Source: DATARH01 sp050246595 (lineage in GTDB: Bacteria; Pseudomonadota; Alphaproteobacteria; ATCC43930; CGMCC-115725). From it: a DNA stretch of 64,000 nt. The notes beneath the pieces are model-generated. The model was not told the DNA's origin. It made no database searches and saw nothing but the letters and a program-made list of their open reading frames with translations. A program made the translations under genes and the position numbers. Below, piece by piece: positions 23,444 to 31,771 of this stretch; position 1 is the stretch's first letter; every line of letters begins with the position of its first letter. The DNA lies in contig JBFWVT010000020.1 of the NCBI GenBank assembly GCA_050246595.1, positions 1 through 64,000 of the forward strand, given 5' to 3'.

Positions 23444-26005
23444 ATGTCGCGCTACAATTTCCGGGAAAACGAGATCACATGGCAGCAGACCTGGCAGGAG
23501 CGCCGGTCCTTCGCGGCGCATGAGGACCCCGCGCGCCCGAAATACTACGTCCTCGAAATGTTTCCGTACCCGTCCGGCAAACTGCATGTCGGGCATGTGC
23601 GCAATTACACGATGGGCGATCTGGTGGCGCGCTACCGCCGGGCGCAGGGCTACAGCGTCTTGCACCCGATGGGCTGGGACGCGTTCGGCCTGCCGGCCGA
23701 GAACGCGGCGATCGCCGGCAACACGCATCCGGCTATATGGACGCGCGAGAACATCGCGACGATGCGCGGCCAGATGCAGCGCATGGGGTTCGCCTATGAC
23801 TGGTCGCGCGAGATCGCCACCTGCCACCCGGAATACTACCGCCACGAACAGAAGATGTTTCTCGATTTTCTCGCGGCGGGGCTGGCCTATCGCCGCGAAG
23901 CCTGGGTCAACTGGGACCCGGTCGATCACACCGTGCTGGCCAACGAGCAGGTCATCGACGGGCGCGGTTGGCGCACCGGCGCGCCGGTCGAAAAGCGGCT
24001 GCTGGCGCAATGGTTTCTGCGCATCACCGAATTCAGCGAGGAACTGCTCGACGCGCTCAAGACCTTGGAGCGCTGGCCGGAGCGGGTGCGGCTGATGCAG
24101 GAGAACTGGATCGGCCGCTCGGAAGGGGCGCGGGTCGTCTGGCGGATCGCGGGCGGCAACGACAGCATCGAGGTATTCACGACGCGGCAGGACACACTGT
24201 TCGGCGCCTCGTTTCTGGCCTTGTCGCCGCATCATCCGCTGGCGCGGAAGCTGGCGGAACTCGATCCGGGTCTCGCCGAGTTCATTGCCGAGTGCGACCG
24301 GCTCGGCACCAGCGAGGCGGCCATCGAGGCGGCCGAGAAGCGCGGCTACGAGACCCCGCTCGAAGCCGTGCATCCGTTTGACGAGAACCGCCGGGTGCCG
24401 GTTTTTGTCGCCAATTTCGTGCTGATGGAATACGGCACCGGCGCGATTTTCGGCTGCCCGGCGCATGACCAGCGCGATCTCGATTTCGCGCGCAAATACA
24501 AGCTGCCGGTGATCCCGGTGATCCTGCCGCCGGGGGCGGACCCGGCGAGTTTCCAGATCGGCGACACCCCCTATCTTGAGGATGGGGTGGCGTTCAATTC
24601 CGATTTCCTGAACGGTCTCAATGTCGCCGAGGCGAAACGCGCGGCCGGCGAGCGGCTGGAGCAATTGGGACGCGGCCAGCGCACGATCGCCTATCGGCTG
24701 CGCGACTGGGGCGTGTCGCGGCAGCGCTATTGGGGCTGTCCGATCCCGGTCATCCATTGCCCGGATTGCGGCATTGTGCCGGTGCCGGAGGACGATCTGC
24801 CGGTCGAACTGCCGATGGACGTATCGTTTGACAGACCGGGCAACCCGCTCGACCGCCACCCGACGTGGAAACACGTCAACTGCCCGTACTGCAACAGCCC
24901 CTCGACGCGCGAGACCGACACGTTCGACACGTTTTTCGAATCGTCCTGGTACTTTCTGCGCTTCTGCTCGGCGCGCGCGCCGGTCGCGTTTGATCGCAAG
25001 GCGGCCGAATACTGGATGCCGGTCGATCAGTATATCGGCGGTGTCGAGCACGCGGTGCTGCACCTGTTGTATTCGCGTTTCTTTACACGGGCGCTGAAGC
25101 GGTGCGGCTATATCGACCTGGAAGAACCGTTCGCCGGTCTGTTCACGCAGGGCATGGTGCTGCACCAGACCTATCAGAACGACGATGGCGAGTGGGTCTT
25201 TCCGAAGAAAGTCAATTTCGACGCCGATGGCGGGCTGGCCGACGCCGCGGGGCGGCCGGTGACGGTCGGCCGGCTCGAAAAGATGAGCAAGTCGAAAAAG
25301 AACGTCGTCGATCTCGACGATATCGTCGATGCCTACGGCGCCGACACGGCGCGGCTCTATCTGCTGTCGGACAGCCCGCCGGAGCGCGATCTCGAATGGA
25401 CCGAAGCCGGCATCGACGGCGCCTGGCGCTATGTCAACCGGCTGTGGCGGCTGGTGTCGGAACCCGATGCCGCATTGCCGCCGGCCGGCAGCGCGCTGCC
25501 GCAAGACCTGTCGCCGGACCTTGTCGCGCTGCGCCGCACGATCCACAAGACGATCGCCGCGGTCACCGACGATCTGGAAAAATTCCGCTTCAACCGCGGC
25601 GTCGCGCGCATCCGCGAGCTGACCAACGCGCTCGAAGACATCCCGGCGGCGGAGCCGGGGGCCGGCGCGGTATTGCGCGAGGGTCTCGAAGTCGTGACGC
25701 GGCTGGTCGGGCCGATGATGCCGCATCTGGCCGAGGAGATGTGGCGCACGCTCGGGCATCGGGAGCTGATCGCCGACGCGCCCTGGCCGCAACCCGACCC
25801 GGAGCTGGCGCGCGACGAACAGGTGACCCTGGCGGTGCAGGTCAACGGCAAGTTGCGCGGCACGATCGAGCTGCCGCGCGACGCCGCCGCTCGCGATGCC
25901 GAAGAGGCGGCGCTGGCGCTGCCGCAGGTGTCAAGACTGCTCGACGGCAGGCGCCCGCGCAAGATCGTTGTCGTGCCGAACCGGGTCGTCAGTGTGGTTG
26001 CGTGA
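23444..26005 (+). CDS. leuS: Leucine-tRNA ligase
   Basis: Class I aminoacyl-tRNA synthetase (853 aa). The HIGH-type motif is in FPYPSGKLHVGHVRNYTMGD, and the KMSKS motif is in GRLEKMSKSKKNVVDLDDIV. The connective polypeptide 1 editing domain includes TRQDTLFGASFLALSPHHPL and YGTGAIFGCPAHDQRDLDFARKY. A zinc-type segment CPDCGIVP...CPYCNS is also present. The C-terminal anticodon and tail domains end normally (NRVVSVVA). ATG 23444 gives the standard MSRYNFRENE start. It lies 53 bp after the DUF3576 gene and upstream of lptE. Confidence 0.97.
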   Translation: MSRYNFRENEITWQQTWQERRSFAAHEDPARPKYYVLEMFPYPSGKLHVGHVRNYTMGDLVARYRRAQGYSVLHPMGWDAFGLPAENAAIAGNTHPAIWTRENIATMRGQMQRMGFAYDWSREIATCHPEYYRHEQKMFLDFLAAGLAYRREAWVNWDPVDHTVLANEQVIDGRGWRTGAPVEKRLLAQWFLRITEFSEELLDALKTLERWPERVRLMQENWIGRSEGARVVWRIAGGNDSIEVFTTRQDTLFGASFLALSPHHPLARKLAELDPGLAEFIAECDRLGTSEAAIEAAEKRGYETPLEAVHPFDENRRVPVFVANFVLMEYGTGAIFGCPAHDQRDLDFARKYKLPVIPVILPPGADPASFQIGDTPYLEDGVAFNSDFLNGLNVAEAKRAAGERLEQLGRGQRTIAYRLRDWGVSRQRYWGCPIPVIHCPDCGIVPVPEDDLPVELPMDVSFDRPGNPLDRHPTWKHVNCPYCNSPSTRETDTFDTFFESSWYFLRFCSARAPVAFDRKAAEYWMPVDQYIGGVEHAVLHLLYSRFFTRALKRCGYIDLEEPFAGLFTQGMVLHQTYQNDDGEWVFPKKVNFDADGGLADAAGRPVTVGRLEKMSKSKKNVVDLDDIVDAYGADTARLYLLSDSPPERDLEWTEAGIDGAWRYVNRLWRLVSEPDAALPPAGSALPQDLSPDLVALRRTIHKTIAAVTDDLEKFRFNRGVARIRELTNALEDIPAAEPGAGAVLREGLEVVTRLVGPMMPHLAEEMWRTLGHRELIADAPWPQPDPELARDEQVTLAVQVNGKLRGTIELPRDAAARDAEEAALALPQVSRLLDGRRPRKIVVVPNRVVSVVA

Positions 26006-26042
26006 TGACGGGTGAGCGGGAGGGGAGCAAGCCACAACCGGC

Positions 26043-26155
26043 TCTCCTCTCCCGCATTGCGGGAAAGGGTGGCTCGCCCCGTCAGGGGCGAGACAGGTGA
26101 GGGTAGCGCCACAATCCCCTCACCCCTTCCCTTTCCCCCATTGGGGGAGAGGGGG
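26043..26155. repeat. C/G-rich dispersed repeat between leuS and lptE
   Basis: CTCTCCCGCATTGCGGGAAAGG, a GGCTCGCCCCGTCAGGGGCGAG hairpin given here only as its CGCCCC/GGGGCG arms, then CCCCTCACCCC and CCCCCATTGGGGGAGAGGGG. The final G run serves as ribosome-binding site of lptE. Confidence 0.6.
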
Positions 26156-26162
26156 TATGATG

Positions 26163-26699
26163 ATGCCGTTGCGCCGGATGTTCGTCGCGAGCGCCGTCGC
26201 GGTTCTGCTGGCGCCGCTGACCGGATGCGGCTGGACGCCGCTTTACGCCGACCGGGCGACCGGACCGGCCGACGCGGAACTGGCGGCGATCAAGGTCGCG
26301 CCGATACCGGAGCGCATCGGCCAGACCCTTGCGCTGCAACTGCGGCAGCGGCTGAACCCGACCGGCGCCCCGGTCCCGACCCGATACCTGTTGAACACGC
26401 TGTTGCAGACCACGCGCCTCGATCTCGGCATTGTCCCGCTCGGGATCGGGACCCGCGCGCGGCTGGACGTAATCGCGACCTACACGCTGACCGACATCGC
26501 CACCGGCGCGGCGCTGTTTACGGCAACCAGCCACGCAGCCGAGTCATTTGACATTCTCGCCAATTACTATGCCAATATTGTCGCCGAGGAGGATGCCCGC
26601 GAGCGTGCGGTCGAGGACATCCGGCGCGATATGGTGGCCCAGCTGACTCTCTTTCTGCAGCGGCGGGCGGCTGCGCCCGCTTCCTCCAATGCTGCTTAA
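26163..26699 (+). CDS. lptE: LPS assembly lipoprotein LptE
   Basis: 178-aa outer membrane lipoprotein that plugs the LptD barrel for lipopolysaccharide export. Signal sequence with lipobox LTGC (LLAPLTGCGWTPLY) followed by the characteristic GWTPLY start of mature alphaproteobacterial LptE. LptE features include IPERIGQTLALQLRQRLNP and YTLTDIATGAALFTATSHAAESFDI, SFDI being typical. Three consecutive ATGs (26157, 26160, 26163) are possible; the third has the best distance (7 nt) from the AGGGGG supplied by the repeat. holA, which often follows, is absent. Confidence 0.85.
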   Translation: MPLRRMFVASAVAVLLAPLTGCGWTPLYADRATGPADAELAAIKVAPIPERIGQTLALQLRQRLNPTGAPVPTRYLLNTLLQTTRLDLGIVPLGIGTRARLDVIATYTLTDIATGAALFTATSHAAESFDILANYYANIVAEEDARERAVEDIRRDMVAQLTLFLQRRAAAPASSNAA

Positions 26700-26710
26700 C
26701 GGAAACTTAA
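26696..26710 (+). promoter_or_regulatory. CtrA-like box upstream of the PAS-like gene
   Basis: TTAA (26696-26699), seven bases, TTAA (26707-26710), followed by CC: the consensus CtrA site TTAA-N7-TTAA(C). It overlaps the lptE stop codon and lies 68 bp before the GTG start at 26779. Confidence 0.5.
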
Positions 26711-26778
26711 CCTGCGGTAATGGACCTTATCGTGCCGTTCGCAAGACGGGCCACCCGCGAATGGCAGGAGGAGATATC

Positions 26779-27717
26779 GTGGAACATCTCACAATTCTGG
26801 TCAGTCCCGAAGGACGGTGGGTGTTGCCCGGTACGTCGGATTTTTTTGCCGCTTTGGACGACCCCGATCCCGACTACGATGCGGTTTCCTTCGCTGTCAG
26901 AAATCTCGGGTTCATCAAGTTCGAGGTGATCCGGCAATCGATCGTCGAGATCGAGCTGCATCCGCGCAGTGTCGAGCTCCCGGCGCTGCTCGCGGTGCAG
27001 CAGCAGCTGCTGTCGTCGGATCTGCGCCTGTTCCGGGTCAAGTATTTCGATACGAGCTGGCATTCCGAGATCTTCCCCTCGGTCGAGGCGACGATCGCGC
27101 GTCTGTCCGAGCTGTGCGGCCCGCATTTCACGCCGTCGAGCCATGACCGGTTTCTCGTCGAGCCGCAGGATATCGGGGTGCTGTTCGCCGATGAGAGCAA
27201 CAATCTGCGCGTCATGGCGCAAAAGTGGCGCGTCTCGTTCGGGCATTTCGATCCCAATATCATCACCCTGGCGATGCACAACCAGCTGTTGCAACGACTC
27301 GCGATCATCGGGATCAAGCCGCCGCACCAGGACCCGGTGTGGCGCTTTCTCGGTTACGACCATCGCTGGATCGGCGGCGGCAACTATCTTCAGTCGGGTC
27401 TCGGCGAGAAGGTGTCCCATATCCCCGACAAGGAATATGGCGAATGGGCCAGCACGTTTTATCGCTCGGTCGCCGAATCGGGGCGGCCGCGCTATGACTT
27501 GATCACCACCTCGATCCAGTACCGGGACGAAGCCGGCAAACCGTGGCGCCCGATCCGCTACGAAAGACTCTTGTTGCCGTGGAAGACGCCGTCGGACGAG
27601 GTGTTTGTCACGATGTGCTCGAAACGCGTCGACGACGCCGCACCCGCTGCCGTGGCAGCCTGGGACGACGATGCGTCCGACAATTCGGCGGCGAGGAAAT
27701 TTGCCATGTCCTCGTAG
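26779..27717 (+). CDS. Uncharacterised protein with C-terminal PAS-like region
   Basis: 312 aa. GTG 26779 is chosen because GGAGGAG at 26767-26773 precedes it by 5 nt. The N-terminal half (EIELHPRSVELPALLAVQQQ, VEPQDIGVLFADESNNLRV) is not recognised. Residues about 184-284 (DPVWRFLGYDHRWIGGGNYL...YERLLLPWKTPSDEVFVTMC) resemble the PAS_5-type fold found in many Rhodospirillales proteins, where a ligand pocket is followed by a YERLLLP-like strand. No output domain is visible. A CtrA-like box lies upstream and the 3' end overlaps the convergent next gene by about 160 bp. A sensory role is inferred with low certainty. Confidence 0.6.
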   Translation: MEHLTILVSPEGRWVLPGTSDFFAALDDPDPDYDAVSFAVRNLGFIKFEVIRQSIVEIELHPRSVELPALLAVQQQLLSSDLRLFRVKYFDTSWHSEIFPSVEATIARLSELCGPHFTPSSHDRFLVEPQDIGVLFADESNNLRVMAQKWRVSFGHFDPNIITLAMHNQLLQRLAIIGIKPPHQDPVWRFLGYDHRWIGGGNYLQSGLGEKVSHIPDKEYGEWASTFYRSVAESGRPRYDLITTSIQYRDEAGKPWRPIRYERLLLPWKTPSDEVFVTMCSKRVDDAAPAAVAAWDDDASDNSAARKFAMSS

Positions 27718-28427
27718 ACTTCCTGGGCGGTGCTGTAGGCGAGGACGATGTCGAGCCACGGCGTGCCGGGATAGGAAATACTGTAGCTGACATTGCGCTG
27801 CCCGTAACTGGCCGCCAGCCCCTGATCGACGTGTCTTCGGGTGACATAGCAGAACGACCAGTCGATCGGCCAGCGGGCGCAGGCATAGGCCTTGCCGATG
27901 CGCGGGATCAGCTGCGAGAGATGCTGTCGCCGGTAATCCGGGCGCACCCAGGACGCCACCCCGCACACCGTCACACCGGAAATTTGGGCGGCTGCTTCGG
28001 CCGTGACGACGCAGGGCTGGCCCCGGTCCTCGCCGTAAAACATCGCGCAGGCCTGCTCGGCCAAGCTGGTGCCGCGCCAGTCGAAGATCCGCGCGCCCCA
28101 GGTCACGACAATCTCGCCGTTTTCATTCTCGCCCGACACCCAGAACGCGTTTTCCGGGTTCAGCGCGACACGCTCGGGATTGATCATGTCGACAATCGGA
28201 TACCAGTTGCCGCGCGCCGCCTCCCGCCGGTTCAGCCATAACAGCGCGTCGAAATCGGTTCGCACCCGCAGGTGCAGCCCCATCCGGCGAGCCGCCCGGT
28301 CACCCATCAGGATGAACCGCGCCAGCAGGCGTCGCGGCCCGTGCACGATCGTGACCGCGTCCGGCAACCGCAGGTTGTTTTCGGGAACGATATTGGGATA
28401 AACGCGATCGAGAGTTTCGTAAGGCAT
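27558..28427 (-). CDS. Uncharacterised protein, GNAT-like fold suspected
   Basis: 289 aa, convergent with and overlapping the PAS-like gene. The N-terminal part contains VTIVHGPRRLLARFILMGDRAARRMGLHLRVRTDFD; the centre EIVVTWGARIFDWRGTSLAEQ; and the C-terminal half (CGVASWVRPDYRRQHLSQLIPRIGKAYACARWPIDW with YVTRRHVDQGLAASYG) has the strand-helix order of acyltransferases, RPDYRRQ resembling the acetyl-CoA loop of GNATs. I cannot assign a family. A CtrA-like box at 28481-28495 lies upstream. The last 40 residues are low-complexity Ala/Ser and lie in the overlap, so the native end might be earlier. Confidence 0.6.
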   Translation of the reverse strand: MPYETLDRVYPNIVPENNLRLPDAVTIVHGPRRLLARFILMGDRAARRMGLHLRVRTDFDALLWLNRREAARGNWYPIVDMINPERVALNPENAFWVSGENENGEIVVTWGARIFDWRGTSLAEQACAMFYGEDRGQPCVVTAEAAAQISGVTVCGVASWVRPDYRRQHLSQLIPRIGKAYACARWPIDWSFCYVTRRHVDQGLAASYGQRNVSYSISYPGTPWLDIVLAYSTAQEVYEDMANFLAAELSDASSSQAATAAGAASSTRFEHIVTNTSSDGVFHGNKSLS

Positions 28428-28480
28428 AAGGAGAGGACCTCGCAGAAGTCGCCTTAGCCGCCGCGTGCGACCGGCGAACG

Positions 28481-28495
28481 TTTACCTCTCGTTAA
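28481..28495 (-). promoter_or_regulatory. CtrA-like box upstream of the GNAT-like gene
   Basis: On the minus strand the site reads TTAA-N7-TAAA (plus-strand TTTA 28481-28484 and TTAA 28492-28495), one mismatch from the CtrA consensus, 54-68 bp before the ATG at 28427. The same spacing is seen for the convergent partner gene. Confidence 0.4.
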
Positions 28496-28586
28496 CCTAT
28501 ACGTAAATGCTCCCTCGTCAACTAATCGTATGTGAAGTTCGGGTTTCGTTTACCACTTTTGTTACCGATGGTTGATCGAATTGGCT

Positions 28587-28757
28587 TCAGCGCACGTTTC
28601 CGATCAGCCAAATCCCGATTTCGAACAGGACCCAGAAGAGGGCCGCGCAGAACGCGACGATCGCGCCGATCCGCAATTCGCGACGCCAGCGCGAAGCCGG
28701 CGGAAAAGCGCCGGCGACAAACAACGCGATGACCAGCAGGATCAGCGCCGACAACAT
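28587..28757 (-). CDS. Small two-helix membrane protein
   Basis: 56-aa frame, MLSALILLVIALFVAGAFPP then a basic loop ASRWRRELRIG and a second hydrophobic helix AIVAFCAALFWVLFEIGIWL. Two well-formed membrane segments with a positive inter-helix loop argue for a real small protein. Ribosome-binding site is weak (GAG 8 nt upstream). No family recognised. It lies between the AT-rich promoter region of the GNAT-like gene and the M20 hydrolase gene. Confidence 0.45.
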   Translation of the reverse strand: MLSALILLVIALFVAGAFPPASRWRRELRIGAIVAFCAALFWVLFEIGIWLIGNVR

Positions 28758-28925
28758 CTGGTGTCGCTCAAAACCGCTCACCGCGACCCCTCCCCACCAA
28801 ACCGGCCGCGAGCTGCTGGCAGCGCGGCGGATAAATCCTGTAAGCTGGTTGCGCGCGGGTGGTTGGCGGAACCCGTCGCGTTCGGTGCACCACCTGCGGC
28901 ATTGGCCGGCATTCGAGAGGCTCTC

Positions 28926-30293
28926 ATGGCGGGAACGGACGGCACGACCAGGGGCGGGCTGACCCGGGACGAAGCAAAGCGTGCGGTCTGCGAGGCGATC
29001 GACCGCCAGGGCAACGCGATCATCGAACTCGGCGAGCGCATCCTGCACCACCCGGAAACCGGCTTCAACGAGACCCGGACCGCCGCGCTGGTGGCGCAGA
29101 CGATGACCGAGCTGGGTCTGGCGCCGCAGACCGGTCTGGGTCTGACCGGGGTCAAGGGCCGGTTGCGCGGCGGCAAGCCGGGACCGCGCCTCGCGCTGCT
29201 CGGCGAACTCGACAGTCTGCGCACCTCCGAACACCCGCTCGCCGATCCGCATACCGGCGCGGCGCATAGCTGCGGCCACAACGCCCAGGTCGCCGGCATG
29301 CTCGGGGTCGCGATGGGGCTGGCGGCATCGGGCGCGACCGAGCATCTCGCCGGCGAGATCGTGTTTTTCGCGGTGCCCGCCGAGGAATTTATCGATGTCG
29401 AGGAGCGGCTGAAGCGGCGCGAGAAGGGAGAGATCGAGTTTCTGCTCGGCAAGCCGGAACTTGTCGCCAAGGGCCATTTCGACGATATCGACATGGCGAT
29501 GATGATCCATTTAGCCTCGCATGACGAGCAGCGCACCCGCTCGTTTATCGTCGAATCGTCGAACGGCGCGCTGATCAAGCAGATCCGATTTACCGGTCGC
29601 GCCTCGCATGCCGGCGGGTCGCCGCAGCGCGGCATCAACGCGCTGTCGGCGGCGCAGATCGCGCTCAACGCGATCCACTGCCAGCGCGAGAGTTTCTGGG
29701 ACCGCGACACGGTGCGCATCCACCCGATCATCACCAAGGGCGGCGACGCGGTCAGCGTCGTGCCGGCCGATGTGCGGATGGAGACGTTTGTGCGCGGCGG
29801 GTCGCTGGAGGCGATCATCGATGCCAACGCCAAGGTGGACCGCTGCCTCAGGGCCGGCGCGATGGCGATGGGAGCCGAGGTCGAGATCAACACGATCCCC
29901 GGCTATCTGCCGCAGCGCAACAGCCGCGCGGTGGGCGAGGTGTTCGCGGCCAATGTCGAGGCGCTGTTCGGTCCGGGGTCATACGACCGCGGCGGCCACC
30001 GCACCGGCTCGACCGATATGGGCGACATCGCGCACATGATGCCGGTTGTGCATCCCTATGTCTCGTGCGCCCAGGGAAGGACGCACGGCGCCGATTTCCG
30101 CATCACCGAGCCGGAGCACGCCTATCTGACCCCGGCCAAATTGCTGGCGATGACCGCGATCGACCTGTTGTGGGACGACGCCGCCCCGGCCCGCCGGATC
30201 ATCGCCGAGTTCGAGCCGGCGATGACCAAGGACCAGTACCTCGCCTTCGAGCGCGGCATCTTCAAGACCGAGCGGTGGAAAGGGGAGGGCTGA
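28926..30293 (+). CDS. M20 family amidohydrolase/peptidase
   Basis: 455-aa metal-dependent amidohydrolase. Residues about 30-45 show the family start IIELGERILHHPETGFNETRTAALV; metal ligands are expected in AHSCGHNAQVAGMLG, the catalytic Glu pair in VPAEEFIDVEE, and the H of the dimerisation domain in FTGRASHAGGSPQRGINALSAAQIALNAI. Pattern is that of aminobenzoyl-glutamate or N-acyl-amino-acid hydrolases (AbgB/HipO-like). ATG 28926 places the conserved start about 35 residues in. Substrate unknown; no linked transporter next to it. Confidence 0.9.
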   Translation: MAGTDGTTRGGLTRDEAKRAVCEAIDRQGNAIIELGERILHHPETGFNETRTAALVAQTMTELGLAPQTGLGLTGVKGRLRGGKPGPRLALLGELDSLRTSEHPLADPHTGAAHSCGHNAQVAGMLGVAMGLAASGATEHLAGEIVFFAVPAEEFIDVEERLKRREKGEIEFLLGKPELVAKGHFDDIDMAMMIHLASHDEQRTRSFIVESSNGALIKQIRFTGRASHAGGSPQRGINALSAAQIALNAIHCQRESFWDRDTVRIHPIITKGGDAVSVVPADVRMETFVRGGSLEAIIDANAKVDRCLRAGAMAMGAEVEINTIPGYLPQRNSRAVGEVFAANVEALFGPGSYDRGGHRTGSTDMGDIAHMMPVVHPYVSCAQGRTHGADFRITEPEHAYLTPAKLLAMTAIDLLWDDAAPARRIIAEFEPAMTKDQYLAFERGIFKTERWKGEG

Positions 30294-30352
30294 GGCGGTA
30301 TTTGTGTTGGGCGGCCGCCTGAGTGTCCGCCGTTACGGATAGCGACAACCGC

Positions 30353-31240
30353 CTACAGCGAATCGAGCGGAGCTTTCCAGGCTTTTCGGTGTCGGGGTTG
30401 AGTATTGAACTTGTCTAACTGCTCGCCAACGTGAATGATAAAAGCCTTTGTTCCGACTTCTCCGGCAATTGGCAATACATCACGAATCAGTTCACGGGGG
30501 GTGGTCTGGTATATATTGGTTCCAGAGGCCCAGGCATTCTGTATCGTCATAAGGGCCTGCTCTCGCTGGGAAGTGACAATACCCTCGGAACAGAAAATCA
30601 GCTCATGAATTTCCAGCTCTCGCGCCTTCGCAATCGCTATGTGCAGATCATCATCGCCAATTCGCCTTTCCTTCACCTCTACCGCAAGAACTACATTGCC
30701 ATTCGGACCAACACATTCCAAATCCGCGGCCGATCGCGTGGCGGCATCCGCAGCGTTTATCACACCTCGCCGGATTTCCTGATAAATTCCAAATCGCTCT
30801 CGAACCGTCTCAAAAAAGGCTGCGACGACCGCTAATCCGCGTTCTCCTCCACTTGGCTCCGATACGAATTCTTCTATAAGCTTTCGTACCAGCCAAAGAT
30901 GATCCGCCGCTTTTTGGGCCGAGACAGCGCGATTCGGTCACCCGATACTGGCTCGTCCAGGTAGATAGGCGACGGTGTACGGCCGGACACTTGCTCATCT
31001 CCCCCTGTATTGGACCGCAACGTCCACCGCATTCTTGGAAACGGTTTCCTCAGCGGAATTTTATCAGCCTTGCAGGATTAGGTCTCGCCGGATGATTGCA
31101 GAAACGTTTTGAACAAATCAAGAACTTTCGTGGAGGAAAATGCATGAGGCGTGGCGATCCCCAACATGACGAATGAGCTGCCCGGCAAAAAGCCGTGCAG
31201 CTCAGCTCCGAATTTGTCCGCGAATTGAAATGCTTGCGGC
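30353..31240 (-). pseudogene. Decayed restriction endonuclease (SacI-family-like)
   Basis: The intact C-terminal part (30353 to about 30937) reads SAQKAADHLWLVRKLIEEFV, ERGLAVVAAFFETVRERFGIYQEI, then NAADAATRSAADLECVGPNG, VVLAVEVKERRIGDDDLHIA and SGTNIYQTTPRELIRDVLPI, which resembles the catalytic end of SacI-type enzymes (DLE-x-VEVKER). Upstream the same protein continues only by changing frame at about 30940, 31003 (a G run), 31050 and 31080; recovered pieces include GRTPSPIYLDEPVSGD, SKNAVDVAVQYRG, NPARLIKF and KFGAELHGFLPGSSFVMLGI. The N-terminus is missing at the ABM gene. Base composition is lower in GC than neighbours. No methyltransferase accompanies it. Four frameshifts make it non-functional. 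Confidence 0.65.
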
Positions 31241-31243
31241 ACG

Positions 31244-31567
31244 CTATTTCTTGTTCCGGCTCCAGTAATCCGCCGCGGCCGGGAACACGGTGCGGGTGCG
31301 GGTGGCCTGGACCGGGCCGTCCAATGTGTCGGCGGCGGCGCGCCAGACCGCGTAATGCGGCGCGTTGCGGTGCGCCTCCAGCGCCGCTTCGTCGCGGTAG
31401 ACTTCGTAGAAATAATAGACGTTCGGGTCCTCCTGGTCCTGCAACACGTTGAAACGGTAGCAGCCCGGCTCGTCCCCTTCAGAGCCGAGCGCATCGACCT
31501 CGATCGCCTTCAGAAACTGGTCCCGCTTGTCCGGCTTGACCCGGACCTTGACCCATAACGCCAGCAT
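31244..31567 (-). CDS. Antibiotic biosynthesis monooxygenase (ABM/YgiN-like) domain protein
   Basis: 107-aa ferredoxin-like alpha/beta-barrel protein. Pattern: VKVRVKPDKRDQFLKAIEVDA, GCYRFNVLQDQEDPNVYYFYEVYRDEAALEAHRNAPHY typical of quinol monooxygenase-like YgiN proteins, with H in EAHRNAPHY. ATG 31567 has AAAGGAC 8 nt upstream. The longer frame to 31696 would read a palindromic repeat and is rejected. Role unknown; these proteins act on small quinones or signals. Confidence 0.85.
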   Translation of the reverse strand: MLALWVKVRVKPDKRDQFLKAIEVDALGSEGDEPGCYRFNVLQDQEDPNVYYFYEVYRDEAALEAHRNAPHYAVWRAAADTLDGPVQATRTRTVFPAAADYWSRNKK

Positions 31568-31610
31568 GACGCGTGTCCTTTCCTTCATCTTGAGACAGTA
31601 GACCCAAATT

Positions 31611-31689
31611 GCAGTCCCGGCGAAAGCCGGGACCCACTTGTTCACTACCGAGATGTGGAATGGTAGGTCCCGGCTTTCGCCGGGACTGC
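31611..31689. repeat. Dispersed repeat with perfect 24-bp inverted arms
   Basis: 31611-31634 and 31666-31689 are exact reverse complements; each arm contains its own small hairpin CCCGGCGAAAGCCGGG. The loop is 31 nt. It lies upstream of the ABM gene and downstream of dapB on the minus strand and might also act as a transcription end. Confidence 0.75.
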
Positions 31690-31771
31690 GGTGCAACGGC
31701 TGCGGTTATCATCTCGATCTGCTGGAGATTCTGCGAACTGACGATTACGACGCAGCATGAGCGGGGCCATG

